DNA from: CAZTHL01 sp964613585
GTDB lineage: Bacteria; Pseudomonadota; Alphaproteobacteria; DSM-16000; Inquilinaceae
Length of the DNA: 55,086 nucleotides
Direction of reading: 5' to 3'
Assembly: GCA_964613585.1 (NCBI GenBank)
Contig: CAZTHL010000016.1
Location: 1-55,086, forward strand
In this document: piece by piece, positions 44,139 through 55,072 of the stretch
How the letters are laid out: every line of letters begins with the position of its first letter
Position numbering within the stretch: the stretch's first letter is position 1
Made by a program: the position numbers and the translations under genes
The notes under the pieces: generated by a model
Seen by the model: only the letters and a program-made list of their open reading frames with translations
Databases searched by the model: none
What the model was told of the DNA's origin: nothing

Positions 44139-44500
44139 CGGACGGTGCTCCTGTGACACTGCGACGGGCGGGCCTCGGACCAGGCCCGCGAGAGCCTGAG
44201 CGTACGCCAATCGGGCCGGGGACGGCGAGAGCCTGCGCGCGCCGCACCCGACATCAAGTCAGGAAGGCAGGAAGGCAGGATACCGGCAAGCCGAGGGCTT
44301 CGGTTATCGGCTTGCGACGGCGCGCCCGGCCGACGGCCGGGTTGGCAAGCGCGCCCCAGCCGAGCCCAGGGCGGCACGAGTCCTTCACCAATCTGTCATG
44401 TTTCCTTCCCCGCGCCGTCATCCCGGCATCGTAATCACCTGGCTTCGTTGCGGCGGCGACCATGTCGCGTCCGGGAAGAGCGAGCGGGAGGGTGTTGGCG

Positions 44501-46489
44501 ATGGCAGGCGGATGGATCTCGGGACGGCTGCTGGTGGGGATGGTGGCGCTGGCGGCGCTGCCGGGGGCGGCCGAGGCGCGCATGGACTATGTCGCGTCGA
44601 TCGACATCGTGGCCTCGGGGGGCGAGCCGCCGGCCATGGCCTCCGGCACCGTCTTCGAGGACCTGAGCCGCGACGGCGTGCGCCAGGACGACGAGCCGGG
44701 CATCGCCGGGGTCATCGTCTCCAACGGTCGCGAGGCGGTGCGGACGGACGACCGGGGGCGCTACGAGCTGCCGGCCTTCGACGACATGACCGTGATGGTG
44801 AGCGAGCCCGCCGGCTACGACACGCCGGTCAACGATGACGGCGTGCCGCAGTTCTTTTACATCCACAAGCCGCGGGGCACGCCCGAGGACCTACGCTACG
44901 GCGGCCTGCCGCCGACCGGGCCGCTGCCGGCCGCGATCAACTTCCCGCTGATTCGCGACCCGGGCGCGACCGACCGCTTCTCCTGCCTCGCCATGGGCGA
45001 CACCCAGCCCTATTCCAATACCGAGATTGGCCATGTGCGCGACGGCGTGCTGAAGGACCTGCTGCGCCACGACCTGTCGGACGCGCGCTGCATGCTGCTG
45101 CTGGGCGACGTGATGGGCGACGATCTCGGCCTTCTGCCGCGCTTCATGGACCTGTTCTCGGTGGTCGGGCTGCCGCAATACTACATCCACGGCAACCACG
45201 ACTTTGACTTCGACGCCACTTCCGACGCCCATTCCGCCGACAGCTGGCGGCGCATCTACGGGCCCGCCTACTACAGCTTCGAGATCGGCGAGGTGCTGTT
45301 CGTCGCGCTCGACAATGTCATCTACCCGTGCGGCGAGGAGCATCTGGGGCCCGGCGGCCGCGACGCCTGCGTCGACCCGGAGGCCGAGCCCACCTACACC
45401 GGGCGGGTGAGCGAGGACCAGATGGCCTGGCTGGAGAGCACGCTGGCGCTGGTGCCCGAGGACCGCCTGGTCGTGCTCATGCACCACATCCCCATGGTCT
45501 CGTTCATCGACAGCGAGACCGGCCGGCACCAGACCGACAACGTCGCCGAGATCCACGAGTTGCTGCGCGGCCGGCCGGCGCTGTCCCTGTCCGGCCACAC
45601 CCACACCTTCGAGCACCTCTCGGCCGGCGAGTGGTACGAAAGCTGGGAGGAGATGGTCGGCATCACCCGGCTGCCGTTCGACCACATCGTCGCCGGCGCG
45701 CCGTCCGGGAACTGGTTCCAGGGTGATCTCGGCTTCGACGGCACGCCGTTGTCCTTCGCCCGCGGCGGCACACCGCCCGGCTACCTGATGATCGAGTTCG
45801 ACGGCACCCGGTTCCGCACCAGCTTCCACGCCGCCAACCAGCCGCTCGACCGGGCCATGGCGCTCGGCTTCAACACGCCGCAGTTCCGCGAATGGTTCGA
45901 CACTCTCTGGACCTGGCAGGACGAGGTCGGCCGCGGCGCCGACGCCGTTCCGCCGCTGACGGTGAACGACCTCGCCGACCTCAAGCTGCTCACGCCGACC
46001 GACCTGGACGAGGGGGTGTTCCTGACCGCCAATGTCTGGAACGGCAACCGTCACACCCGGGTGACGGCGCGGATCAATGACGGGGGGCCGCTGGCGATGA
46101 CCCGGACCCAGGAGGGCGACGGCGAGGGGGTGCGCTCGGGCGCCGACTACGCCGATCCGTTCGCCGTCCCGCGGCAGATGACCATCGGCCGCTACGCCTG
46201 GCGCAGCACGTCGGGCGAGCCCCGCGCCCAGGGCTTCGAGCTGTGGCAGGGCCGGTCGTTCGGCCCGGTCCCGCCTCAGGGCATGAGCGCGAGCCATGTC
46301 GCCGACAGCTCGACCCATCTCTGGCGCCTGCGCCTGCCGCAGGACCTTCCGGTCGGCAGCCACGTGGCCACGGTCGAGGCGGTCGACGAGAACGGCCGCC
46401 GCTTCACCGACCGGATCGTCTTCGAGGTGCGCGCCGAACGCCCGCCCCGCTTCTGGCGGCAGGAGCTGTGGGAGGATGGATCAGGCTGA
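44501..46489 (+). CDS. Secreted calcineurin-like phosphoesterase, three-domain form
   Basis: 662 aa. ATG 44501 is preferred over 44462 because GGGAGG lies 9 bases upstream. A signal peptide ends near residue 27 (AAEA-R). The N-terminal beta domain has 'ASGTVFEDLSRDGVRQDDEP' (SdrD-B-like). The metallophosphatase motifs are all present: 'CLAMGDTQPY', 'LLLGDVMGDD', 'YIHGNHDFDF', 'VVLMHHIPMVSF' and 'LSLSGHTHTFEHLS'. A C-terminal domain (about 450-640) is typical of MetallophosC proteins. It is probably a periplasmic or extracellular phosphodiesterase; the substrate is unknown. The upstream gap 44139-44500 shows nothing else. Confidence 0.92.
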   Translation: MAGGWISGRLLVGMVALAALPGAAEARMDYVASIDIVASGGEPPAMASGTVFEDLSRDGVRQDDEPGIAGVIVSNGREAVRTDDRGRYELPAFDDMTVMVSEPAGYDTPVNDDGVPQFFYIHKPRGTPEDLRYGGLPPTGPLPAAINFPLIRDPGATDRFSCLAMGDTQPYSNTEIGHVRDGVLKDLLRHDLSDARCMLLLGDVMGDDLGLLPRFMDLFSVVGLPQYYIHGNHDFDFDATSDAHSADSWRRIYGPAYYSFEIGEVLFVALDNVIYPCGEEHLGPGGRDACVDPEAEPTYTGRVSEDQMAWLESTLALVPEDRLVVLMHHIPMVSFIDSETGRHQTDNVAEIHELLRGRPALSLSGHTHTFEHLSAGEWYESWEEMVGITRLPFDHIVAGAPSGNWFQGDLGFDGTPLSFARGGTPPGYLMIEFDGTRFRTSFHAANQPLDRAMALGFNTPQFREWFDTLWTWQDEVGRGADAVPPLTVNDLADLKLLTPTDLDEGVFLTANVWNGNRHTRVTARINDGGPLAMTRTQEGDGEGVRSGADYADPFAVPRQMTIGRYAWRSTSGEPRAQGFELWQGRSFGPVPPQGMSASHVADSSTHLWRLRLPQDLPVGSHVATVEAVDENGRRFTDRIVFEVRAERPPRFWRQELWEDGSG

Positions 46490-46499
46490 CGGGAACCGT

Positions 46500-46531
46500 C
46501 CGTGCAGGCCGCCTATCCGTGCAGGCCGCCT
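46500..46531 (+). repeat. Two 15-bp direct repeats, period 17
   Basis: CCGTGCAGGCCGCCT at 46500-46514 and 46517-46531, just after the phosphoesterase stop. The rest of the 304-bp gap 46490-46793 shows no gene. Confidence 0.6.
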
Positions 46532-46793
46532 GGCAGGCCGCCGATATGACGGCTCCCAGGCGACCAGGGGACTCGTCGGCTCGACAGCGGCGCGTCCGCC
46601 GGTCCCGACGCCGCCCGGTCGCGGGGGGCTCTCGAGGGACGGGCGTCATGTCCTTGCCGGCATGACCGCCGAACGCGGGTCGAGGTCGAGCCGCCCAGGC
46701 CAACATCGTCGATCGCTTGGCGGCCAGCGGGTTTCCCCGGAGGTCGTGAAGGTGACGAGCCGGCCTGAGCCCTTTGGCTTGTAGGCGTCTCGT

Positions 46794-48749
<1,956 letters not shown>

Positions 48750-48892
48750 AAGCCAGCGATGCGCCACCGGGCCGGCCCGGTCAAGCGGTGCGCGCAGACC
48801 CGGTCCCGATCGTGACCGGGCGTCGCCACGGGCACCAGCGATGGCCGAGCCGTGACGACGGCCTCGGCCGGTCAAGCCCTGGCGGCGAGCGG

Positions 48893-49321
48893 TCAGTGCA
48901 GCGGCGCCGGCGAGGACGCGAGCTCGGTCGGGTCGGCGGCGGGAAGCCTGCTGTCACGCAGGCGCAGGAGAGCCTTGCGGTCGAAGGTGGCCAGGACGGT
49001 CCCGCCAAGGGCCATGCCCTGCTGGGCGATGGCGCCGTCGGCGAAGTCGCCGCCGGCCCTCAGCACCGCGAGGCCGGCCTCGACCGCCGGCCGGTCCGTG
49101 ACCGTCGTCTCCAGCTCGGTCACCGCCGCGATCGCGGCAGCCGTCTCCTCGCGGCTGCGCCGGTAGCCCCGGCGCAGCACCCAGGCGAGCTCGCACAGAA
49201 CCGGTATCGGAATGGCGATGACCGTCGCGCGGGACAGAAGACGGCGGGCGGCCGCCGCCTGGCGAGGCTCGTCGTCCAGGGCCGCGCGCACCAGGACGTT
49301 GGTGTCAGCCGTCACCTTCAT
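48893..49321 (-). CDS. PIN-domain toxin (VapC-like)
   Basis: 142 aa. 'KVTADTNVLVRAALDDEP' has the first catalytic Asp (ADTN), 'IPIPVLCELAWVLRRGYRRS' the conserved Glu, and 'GGDFADGAIAQQG' and 'LATFDRKALLR' the remaining acidic residues. PIN toxins are Mg-dependent ribonucleases. ATG 49321 lies inside the antitoxin gene (17-base overlap), the usual antitoxin-first order. Confidence 0.9.
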   Translation of the reverse strand: MKVTADTNVLVRAALDDEPRQAAAARRLLSRATVIAIPIPVLCELAWVLRRGYRRSREETAAAIAAVTELETTVTDRPAVEAGLAVLRAGGDFADGAIAQQGMALGGTVLATFDRKALLRLRDSRLPAADPTELASSPAPLH

Positions 49322-49580
49322 CGCCCGATTCCGTCTTGCCCGCCCAGCCTTCCTCGGCGATCCGCGTGATCTCCTCGATGGTGAGCGGCTTGGTGCCGTC
49401 GCGCGCCAGGATCCCGAAGAAGCTCGACACCGGCTTTCGCTCCAGCGGGCGGAGCTGCAGCCGACGGCCGGCCAGAAGATCCACCTCAAGCCGATCCCCG
49501 GGCCGGACGCCCAGATGCTCGAGCACCTCCTTGCGCAAGGTGATCTGTCCCTTCGCCGTCACCGTCAGCGTCGCGCCCAT
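49305..49580 (-). CDS. AbrB/SpoVT-type antitoxin
   Basis: 91 aa: 'ATLTVTAKGQITLRKEVLEH' and 'LGVRPGDRLEVDLLAGRRLQ' form the swapped-hairpin DNA-binding domain; 'ILARDGTKPLTIEEITRIAE' is the C-terminal toxin-binding tail. ATG 49580 begins the domain. It overlaps the PIN toxin and probably represses its own promoter in the divergent gap 49581-49925. Confidence 0.9.
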   Translation of the reverse strand: MGATLTVTAKGQITLRKEVLEHLGVRPGDRLEVDLLAGRRLQLRPLERKPVSSFFGILARDGTKPLTIEEITRIAEEGWAGKTESGDEGDG

Positions 49581-49632
49581 GGTCCGCCCTGCCAGCGTCC
49601 TGTCGCCGCCCATGTAAGGGTGATTCGCCTTT

Positions 49633-49683
49633 CATGCAAAGGGCGCCCGCCCGCCACTCATGCAAAGGGCGCCCGCCCGCCAC
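49633..49683 (+). repeat. 26-bp tandem repeat, two copies
   Basis: Two identical 25-26-base copies beginning CATGCAAAGGGCG at 49633 and 49659. They lie 53 bases upstream of the antitoxin start and about 150-200 bases upstream of the sigma-54 promoter, so they could be the antitoxin operator or an enhancer for the sigma-54 activator. Confidence 0.8.
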
Positions 49684-49834
49684 CGCCGGCGCATCCGCAG
49701 GCACCGCTGTCGGTTATGCCTTTGCGCAAGATCTCTCTTCATCTGACGAGATTATGCAAATGCAAGAACCGGCTGGTCAGCCCTCCGCCGGGGCGACCGG
49801 CCGGATCTCCGGACTTCTGCGGACCCGCGCCGGG

Positions 49835-49850
49835 TGGCACGGCAGTTGCG
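49835..49850 (+). promoter_or_regulatory. Sigma-54 promoter of the cyanate operon
   Basis: TGGCACGGCAGTTGCG has GG and GC at the exact -24/-12 spacing (consensus TGGCAC-N5-TTGCW). The transcript start would be near 49861, about 65 bases before ATG 49926. A sigma-54 activator gene lies divergently upstream. Confidence 0.8.
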
Positions 49851-49925
49851 TTCACGGTTACCGCGGTTTTGCATACCCGCGTCCACTCGCGCCGACCGCG
49901 CCTGCCCGGAGAAGGAGCCCCGCCC

Positions 49926-51305
49926 ATGCCGGTGAAGAGCCTCGGCGACCCGTTCGATCCCGCGACGGATCTCGGCCACGGCGCCGGCTGCGCCTGCCGG
50001 ACCTGCGCTGCCTCCGACGCCGCGACTACGACCGAGCCCGCCCGCGACCGCGAGGCCATGCTCGGCCGCGCCGTGGAGAGCGCCGTGGTCCGCGCGGTGT
50101 TCGGCGGCAGCGAGCTGTCGCGGCGCCGCTTCGCCGGCCTCGTTGGCGCCGGCACCCTGTCGGCCGCGCTCGCCGGCGTGTTCCCGCTCGACAAGGCCAA
50201 GGCGCTGGTGCTCGAGGAGCTTGGCCCGCCGGAGAAGACCGATCTTGACATCGGCTTCGTGCCGATCACCTGCGCCACGCCGATCATCATGGCCCAGCCG
50301 CTCGGCTTCTACGAGCGCTACGGCTTGAACGCCCGGGTCATCAAGACCGCCGGCTGGGCCGTGGCCCGCGACAAGTCGCTGAACGGCGAGTACGACGCCA
50401 GCCACATGCTGACGCCCATGCCGCTGGCCATGACCCTCGGCGCCGGCTCGTCGGCCGAGCCCTACCTGATGCCGGCGGTGGAGAACATCAACGGCCAGGC
50501 TATCGTCCTGCACAACGACCATCTGGAGCGGCGCGACCCGCGAGAGTGGAAGGGCTTCCGGTTCGGCGTGCCGTTCGAGTACTCGATGCACAATTTCCTG
50601 CTGCGCTACTACGTCGCCGAGCACGGCATCGACCCGGACCAGGACATCCAGATCCGCGTGGTGCCGCCACCGGAGATGGTCGCCAACCTGCGCGCCGGCA
50701 ATCTCGACGGCTATCTGTCGCCCGACCCGTTCAACCAGCGCGCCGTGTGGGAGCAGATCGGCTTCATCCATATCCTGACCAAGGACATCTGGGAGGGCCA
50801 TCCCTGCTGCGCCTTCGCCTGCTCGGCCCGCTTCGCCGAGGAGCTGCCCAACACCTACGGCGCGCTCCTGAAGGCGATCGTCGACGCCACCCAGTACGCC
50901 TCCGACCCGGCGAACCGGGTGGAGATCGCCGAGGCGATTGCGCCCGCCAACTATCTCAACCAGCCGGTGCCGGTGGTGGCGCAGGTGCTCACGGGGCGCT
51001 TCGCCGACGGCCTCGGCGAGGTGCAGGACGTGCCGGACCGCATCGACTTCGACCCGTTCCCCTGGCACTCCATGGCCGTGTGGATCCTGACCCAGATGAA
51101 GCGCTGGGGCTATGTCGACCGCGAGATCGACTACCGCGCCGTCGCCGAGCAGGTCTACCTGGCGTCGGACTGCGCCGCGGTGATGCGCGCGCTCGGCTAC
51201 GAGCCGCCGTCGGAGACCTATTCGACGCACACCATCATGGGCAAGGTGTTCGATCCGGCCGACCCGGACGGCTACCTCGCCTCCTTCGCCATCGGCCGGA
51301 GCTGA
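49926..51305 (+). CDS. cynA: Cyanate/nitrate-type ABC transporter substrate-binding protein
   Basis: 459 aa. The N-terminus has a Cys cluster (GAGCACRTC) then a twin-arginine signal 'SELSRRRFAGLVGAGTL', so export by Tat is likely. The binding domain reads 'LDIGFVPITCATPIIMAQPL', 'VIKTAGWAVARDKSLNGEYD', 'SHMLTPMPLAMTLGAG' and 'GYLSPDPFNQRAVWEQIGFI', the NrtA/CmpA family pattern. Nitrate, bicarbonate and cyanate proteins share it; the cyanase gene three genes downstream argues for cyanate. First gene behind the sigma-54 promoter. Confidence 0.9.
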   Translation: MPVKSLGDPFDPATDLGHGAGCACRTCAASDAATTTEPARDREAMLGRAVESAVVRAVFGGSELSRRRFAGLVGAGTLSAALAGVFPLDKAKALVLEELGPPEKTDLDIGFVPITCATPIIMAQPLGFYERYGLNARVIKTAGWAVARDKSLNGEYDASHMLTPMPLAMTLGAGSSAEPYLMPAVENINGQAIVLHNDHLERRDPREWKGFRFGVPFEYSMHNFLLRYYVAEHGIDPDQDIQIRVVPPPEMVANLRAGNLDGYLSPDPFNQRAVWEQIGFIHILTKDIWEGHPCCAFACSARFAEELPNTYGALLKAIVDATQYASDPANRVEIAEAIAPANYLNQPVPVVAQVLTGRFADGLGEVQDVPDRIDFDPFPWHSMAVWILTQMKRWGYVDREIDYRAVAEQVYLASDCAAVMRALGYEPPSETYSTHTIMGKVFDPADPDGYLASFAIGRS

Positions 51306-51309
51306 GCCC

Positions 51310-52140
51310 ATGCGGTGGCCGCTGCGCCTGCGCGCCGCCCTGCTCTCCGTCGCCCTGCTGGTCGTGGGGTTGGGGATCTGGGAGCTGTCGATCTCGACCG
51401 GCGGCGGCGGCGAGGAGCTGACCGAGTACGAGCGGCTGATCGGCGCCGCCGCGCCCAAGGCCGGCATCCCGCCGCCGTCGGAGGTGCTGGCGAAGGCGTG
51501 GGAGCAGCTGTCGGACCCGTTCTACGACGCCGGGCCGAACGACAAGGGCATCGGCATCCAGATCGGCTACTCGCTCTACCGGGTATTGACCGGCTACGCG
51601 CTGGCCGCGGCCATCGCCATCCCGCTCGGCTTCCTGATCGGCATGTCGCCGCTCATGTACCGGGCGCTCGACCCGTTCATCCAGGTGCTGCGGCCGATCT
51701 CGCCGCTGGCCTGGATGCCGCTCGCGCTGTTCGTCATCCAGGACAGCCAGGCCTCGGCGATCTTCGTCATCTTCATCTGCTCGATCTGGCCGATGCTGAT
51801 CAACACCGCCTTCGGCGTCGCCAACGTGCGCAAGGACTGGCTCAACGTCGCCCGCACCCACGAGCTGGGGCCGGTCCGCACCGCCTTCACGGTGATCCTG
51901 CCGGCCGCGGCGCCGACCATCGTCACCGGCATGCGCATCTCCATCGGCATCGCCTGGCTGGTCATCGTGGCGGCGGAGATGCTCGTGGGCGGCACCGGCA
52001 TCGGCTATTACGTGTGGAACGAGTGGAACAATCTCGATCTCACCTCGGTCATCTTCTCGATCCTGATGATCGGCCTCGTCGGCATGCTGCTCGACACCGC
52101 CTTCGGCCGCCTGCAGCGCGCCGTGGCCTACAGCGAGTAA
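51310..52140 (+). CDS. cynB: ABC transporter permease (NrtB/CynB type)
   Basis: 276 aa, ATG 4 bases after the binding-protein stop. Six helices are expected, and the EAA-type cytoplasmic loop reads 'FGVANVRKDWLNVARTHELG' before 'VILPAAAPTIVTGMRISIGI' and 'AWLVIVAAEMLVGGTGIGYY', as in NrtB/TauC permeases. It works as a homodimer with the next gene's ATPase. Confidence 0.93.
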   Translation: MRWPLRLRAALLSVALLVVGLGIWELSISTGGGGEELTEYERLIGAAAPKAGIPPPSEVLAKAWEQLSDPFYDAGPNDKGIGIQIGYSLYRVLTGYALAAAIAIPLGFLIGMSPLMYRALDPFIQVLRPISPLAWMPLALFVIQDSQASAIFVIFICSIWPMLINTAFGVANVRKDWLNVARTHELGPVRTAFTVILPAAAPTIVTGMRISIGIAWLVIVAAEMLVGGTGIGYYVWNEWNNLDLTSVIFSILMIGLVGMLLDTAFGRLQRAVAYSE

Positions 52141-52157
52141 AGGGGAGGACGGGGCCC

Positions 52158-53066
52158 ATGCACCGGTCGTTCCTGACCGTCGAGGGGCTGGCCAAGCGCT
52201 TCCCCTCGCCCGCGGGCGGCGCGCCGCTCACCGTGTTCGAGAACGTCAGCTTCTCGATCGACAAGGGCGAGTTCGTCTGCATCATCGGCCATTCCGGCTG
52301 CGGCAAGTCGACCATCCTCAACGTGCTGGCCGGGCTCGACGAGGCCTCGGCCGGCGCTGTCGTCATGGCCGGCAAGGAGGTTCGGGGACCCAGCCTCGAC
52401 CGCGGCATCGTCTTCCAGAACTACTCGCTGCTGCCCTGGCTGACGGCGCTGCACAACGTCACCTTCGCGGTCAAGGCGCGCCATCCGGACTGGCCGCGGG
52501 ACAAGGTGGTCGGCCATTCCTGCCACTATCTGCACATGGTCGGCCTCACCGGCGAGGCCGAGCACCGCCGGCCGGCGCAGCTGTCCGGCGGCATGCGCCA
52601 GCGCGTGTCGATCGCCCGCGCCTTCGCCACCCAGCCCGAGCTGCTGCTGCTCGACGAGCCGTTCGGTGCGCTCGACGCGCTGACCCGCGGCGTGATCCAG
52701 GACGAGCTGATCAAGATCTGGGACGAGACCCACCGGACCGTGTTCATGATCACTCATGATGTCGACGAGGCCATCTTCCTGGCCGACCGCATCCTGCTCA
52801 TGACCAACGGGCCCTACGCCCATGTCGCGGAGTCGGTGGAGATCCCGATCCCGCGGCCGCGGGTCCGCGCCGAGATCGTCGACGACCCGTTCTACTACGA
52901 GGTCCGCAACCATCTGGTGCATTTCCTGGCGCGCCGCTCCAAGGAGCTCGGCGGCCGGCCGCTCGAGGCGCCGCCGCTGGCCGAGCCGGCGACCGTGCGC
53001 TTCGGCCGTCCGGAGCCGGCGCCGACCGATCCGCGCCCGCGCCCGCTCTACGCCGTCAACGAGTAG
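52158..53066 (+). CDS. cynD: ABC transporter ATPase (NrtD/CynD type)
   Basis: 302 aa. Walker A 'GHSGCGKST' (residues 44-52), Q-loop 'VFQNYSLLPWLTALHNV', signature 'LSGGMRQRVSIARAFATQ', Walker B 'LLLLDEPFGALDALTR' and the H-loop 'MITHDVDEAIFLADR' are all intact. A 60-residue C-terminal tail is Pro-rich. AGGGGAGGAC precedes ATG 52158. Confidence 0.94.
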   Translation: MHRSFLTVEGLAKRFPSPAGGAPLTVFENVSFSIDKGEFVCIIGHSGCGKSTILNVLAGLDEASAGAVVMAGKEVRGPSLDRGIVFQNYSLLPWLTALHNVTFAVKARHPDWPRDKVVGHSCHYLHMVGLTGEAEHRRPAQLSGGMRQRVSIARAFATQPELLLLDEPFGALDALTRGVIQDELIKIWDETHRTVFMITHDVDEAIFLADRILLMTNGPYAHVAESVEIPIPRPRVRAEIVDDPFYYEVRNHLVHFLARRSKELGGRPLEAPPLAEPATVRFGRPEPAPTDPRPRPLYAVNE

Positions 53067-53089
53067 GCCCCAAGCAAGGGAGGAAACCG

Positions 53090-53569
53090 ATGCCGAAGCC
53101 GCCCCAGTCCGCCTTCGTCGAGCCGATGATGGACAAGGACGACGTCGCCGCCATGGTGCTCGCCAAGAAGAAGCAGGCCGGGCTCGGCTGGGCGGAGATC
53201 GCGGAGAGGATCGGCATGTCGCCGGTCTGGACCCATTCCGCGGCCATGGGCATGAACTCCATGCCGCAGGACAAGGCCGCCGCCTTTGCCGAGCTGCTGG
53301 CGCTGCCGCAGGAGGCGGTGTCGGTGCTGACCGAGGCGCCGACCAAGGTCTGGGAGCAGACGGTGCCGACCGACCCCTGCATCTACCGGCTCTACGAGAT
53401 CGTCGGGGTCTACGGGCCGACCATCAAGGCGCTGATCCACGAGGAGTTCGGCGACGGCATCATGAGCGCCATCGACTTCGACATGAGCGTGACCCGGGTC
53501 GAGCACCCCAAGGGCGACCGCGTCAAGGTCGAGATGAGCGGCAAGTTCCTGCCCTACGCCCGCTGGTAG
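53090..53569 (+). CDS. cynS: Cyanate hydratase (cyanase)
   Basis: 159 aa. It breaks cyanate with bicarbonate to ammonia and carbon dioxide. The N-terminal HTH-like domain ('LGWAEIAERIGMSPVWTHSA') precedes the active-site region 'DPCIYRLYEIVGVYGPTIKA', and the catalytic triad Arg100, Glu103 and Ser126 (in 'GDGIMSAIDF') is present. GGGAGGAAACCG precedes ATG 53090. It closes the operon cynA-B-D-S, which supplies ammonia under nitrogen limitation. Confidence 0.97.
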   Translation: MPKPPQSAFVEPMMDKDDVAAMVLAKKKQAGLGWAEIAERIGMSPVWTHSAAMGMNSMPQDKAAAFAELLALPQEAVSVLTEAPTKVWEQTVPTDPCIYRLYEIVGVYGPTIKALIHEEFGDGIMSAIDFDMSVTRVEHPKGDRVKVEMSGKFLPYARW

Positions 53570-53721
53570 GCTCGGCTCGCCAAGGATCGGCCCCGGCCCT
53601 TCGCCGCGCTCGGCCGCCGGGAAGCACGGGGCACAATGGGGCACGCCCTTTCCCGCCGCTTCGGCGGAGGAGGGCGGGGATGGGGGCATTGGTTCCTGTC
53701 CGCTGGAGGAGACCCACGCCC

Positions 53722-54189
53722 ATGGACCGCCCGCCGCTGCCGCCCTTCGACGAGGAGGGGGCCCGCCGCAAGGTGCGCCTCGCCGAGGACGCCTGGAACA
53801 GCCGCGATCCCGAGCGGGTCGCGGGCGCCTACACCGAGGACAGCGTCTGGCGCAACCGCTCGGAGTTCCTCACCGGACGCGCCGAGATCGTCGCCTTCCT
53901 GACCCGGAAGTGGGCGCGGGAGCACGACTACCGGCTGGTCAAGAACCTGCACGCGTTCCGGGGTGACCGCATCGCCGTGCGCTTCCGCTACGAGTACCAC
54001 GACGAGGACGGCCGCTGGTGGCGCGCCTACGGCAACGAGAACTGGGAATTCGACGCGTCCGGGCTGATGCGCCGCCGCGAGGCCAGCATCAACGACGTCG
54101 CCATCGAGGAGCACGAGCGCCGCTTCCGCTGGCCCGCCCCCGGCCCGCGCCCCGACGGCGAGCCGGAGCTGCCCGACGTGCCGTGGTAG
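53722..54189 (+). CDS. DUF1348 protein, NTF2-like fold
   Basis: 155 aa. 'RKVRLAEDAWNSRDPERVAG', 'AYTEDSVWRNRSEFLTGRAE' and 'FLTRKWAREHDYRLVKNLHA' then 'RFRYEYHDEDGRWWRAYGNE' and 'NWEFDASGLMRRREASINDV' match the DUF1348 NTF2-like family. The function is unknown. GGAGGAGACCC lies before ATG 53722. It lies 152 bases after cynS and may be read through from it. Confidence 0.92.
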   Translation: MDRPPLPPFDEEGARRKVRLAEDAWNSRDPERVAGAYTEDSVWRNRSEFLTGRAEIVAFLTRKWAREHDYRLVKNLHAFRGDRIAVRFRYEYHDEDGRWWRAYGNENWEFDASGLMRRREASINDVAIEEHERRFRWPAPGPRPDGEPELPDVPW

Positions 54190-54428
54190 CCGGTCATGCC
54201 CGCGCATTCGGGCGGCCGCAGGGTGGGCCTGCGTGCCCCCAGCCGTGCCGAGGAGTCCTCTCCTCGGCTCGACGCCATCAGGGCGGCGACGCCTGTCGTC
54301 GATGGCCGGCTTGGGGCTCCGCGCCGGGGCGGAACGGCATCCCGGGCCTGAACCGTCCTCGTGCGTCTCACCTGCCATTGAGCCCGCGCTCGGAGGTCGG
54401 TGTTTGCTCCTCGAAAGGTGAAAAATTT

Positions 54429-54926
54429 TTGAGGCTTACTTTCCATGAATTGAATGAGCCTGATAATTTCAAATCGATTCGGTTCGATGAGAAAGCCTAT
54501 CTTGGAACGGTCCAAGCGAACGCGGATCGGTTTCTTGGAAAGACATTCCTTAATTTGGGCGAGGAGCTGTCAAGGGCCCAACGAAAGGCAATTTTCCGCA
54601 ATTTCCCGTTGTTCGGTCTGGGCGTCGGCCTGTTTTCGTTGGCTCTCGCGATCATTGCCATGGCGTTTTCCTACTTCGCCACATGGCGCTTGCCGACCGT
54701 CGTCGACCACGTTGTGTCCGATGTGGATCGGCTCGCCGGGCACTTGGCTCACGACCAAAGAGCGAGGGGAAACGGTGGGCAGCAGGCCGAGAAGCTGCTG
54801 GACCTTGAGCAAGCCTTGATGCGCTTGGATTGTCGGGCCGCGCGAGACCCTTTGTCGGGTCGGCTTGACGGGGATCGGCTCACCTTCGCCACGGTCGAGG
54901 ACTGCCGGAGGAACGACGCAGAGTGA
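54429..54926 (+). CDS. Unknown membrane protein in a low-GC patch, possibly 5'-truncated
   Basis: About 165 aa if the TTG at 54429 (GAAAGGTG upstream) is the start; no ATG or GTG fits the frame near the change in composition at about 54420. A charged N-terminal part ('ELNEPDNFKSIRFDEKAYLG', 'FLGKTFLNLGEELSRAQRKA') leads into one strong membrane helix, 'FGLGVGLFSLALAIIAMAFS', and a hydrophilic tail. The first 200 bases are close to 50% GC, far below the neighbours, so this is probably acquired DNA and may be the 3' part of a larger gene. I do not recognise the family. Confidence 0.55.
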   Translation: MRLTFHELNEPDNFKSIRFDEKAYLGTVQANADRFLGKTFLNLGEELSRAQRKAIFRNFPLFGLGVGLFSLALAIIAMAFSYFATWRLPTVVDHVVSDVDRLAGHLAHDQRARGNGGQQAEKLLDLEQALMRLDCRAARDPLSGRLDGDRLTFATVEDCRRNDAE

Positions 54927-55072
54927 GCCTTCCACGGCACGAGACTCTCGATGATGCCCTCCTGGCGGTGCTGGAGGAAATCTGGTCGGAGGGGCATGAG
55001 ACGCGACCGCGGGGTGCGCTGACCCGGGAACGGCTAGCCCGGATTTCTCACCGCATTGATGATCTCGGCTGA
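54923..55072 (+). CDS. Small 49-residue protein, coupled to the upstream gene
   Basis: GTG at 54923 overlaps the previous stop (GTGA). The product is 49 aa, 'SLPRHETLDDALLAVLEEIW' then 'RGALTRERLARISHRIDDLG', amphipathic and helical with no membrane segment. It is too short for family assignment. Tight coupling suggests that it works with the membrane protein. Confidence 0.5.
   Translation: MSLPRHETLDDALLAVLEEIWSEGHETRPRGALTRERLARISHRIDDLG

Noticed and set aside
54454..54819. 121-codon open frame starting 'MSLIISNRFG'
   Set aside because: It has an ATG, but the alternative frame contains a clean membrane helix and is coupled to the next gene, so that frame was preferred.
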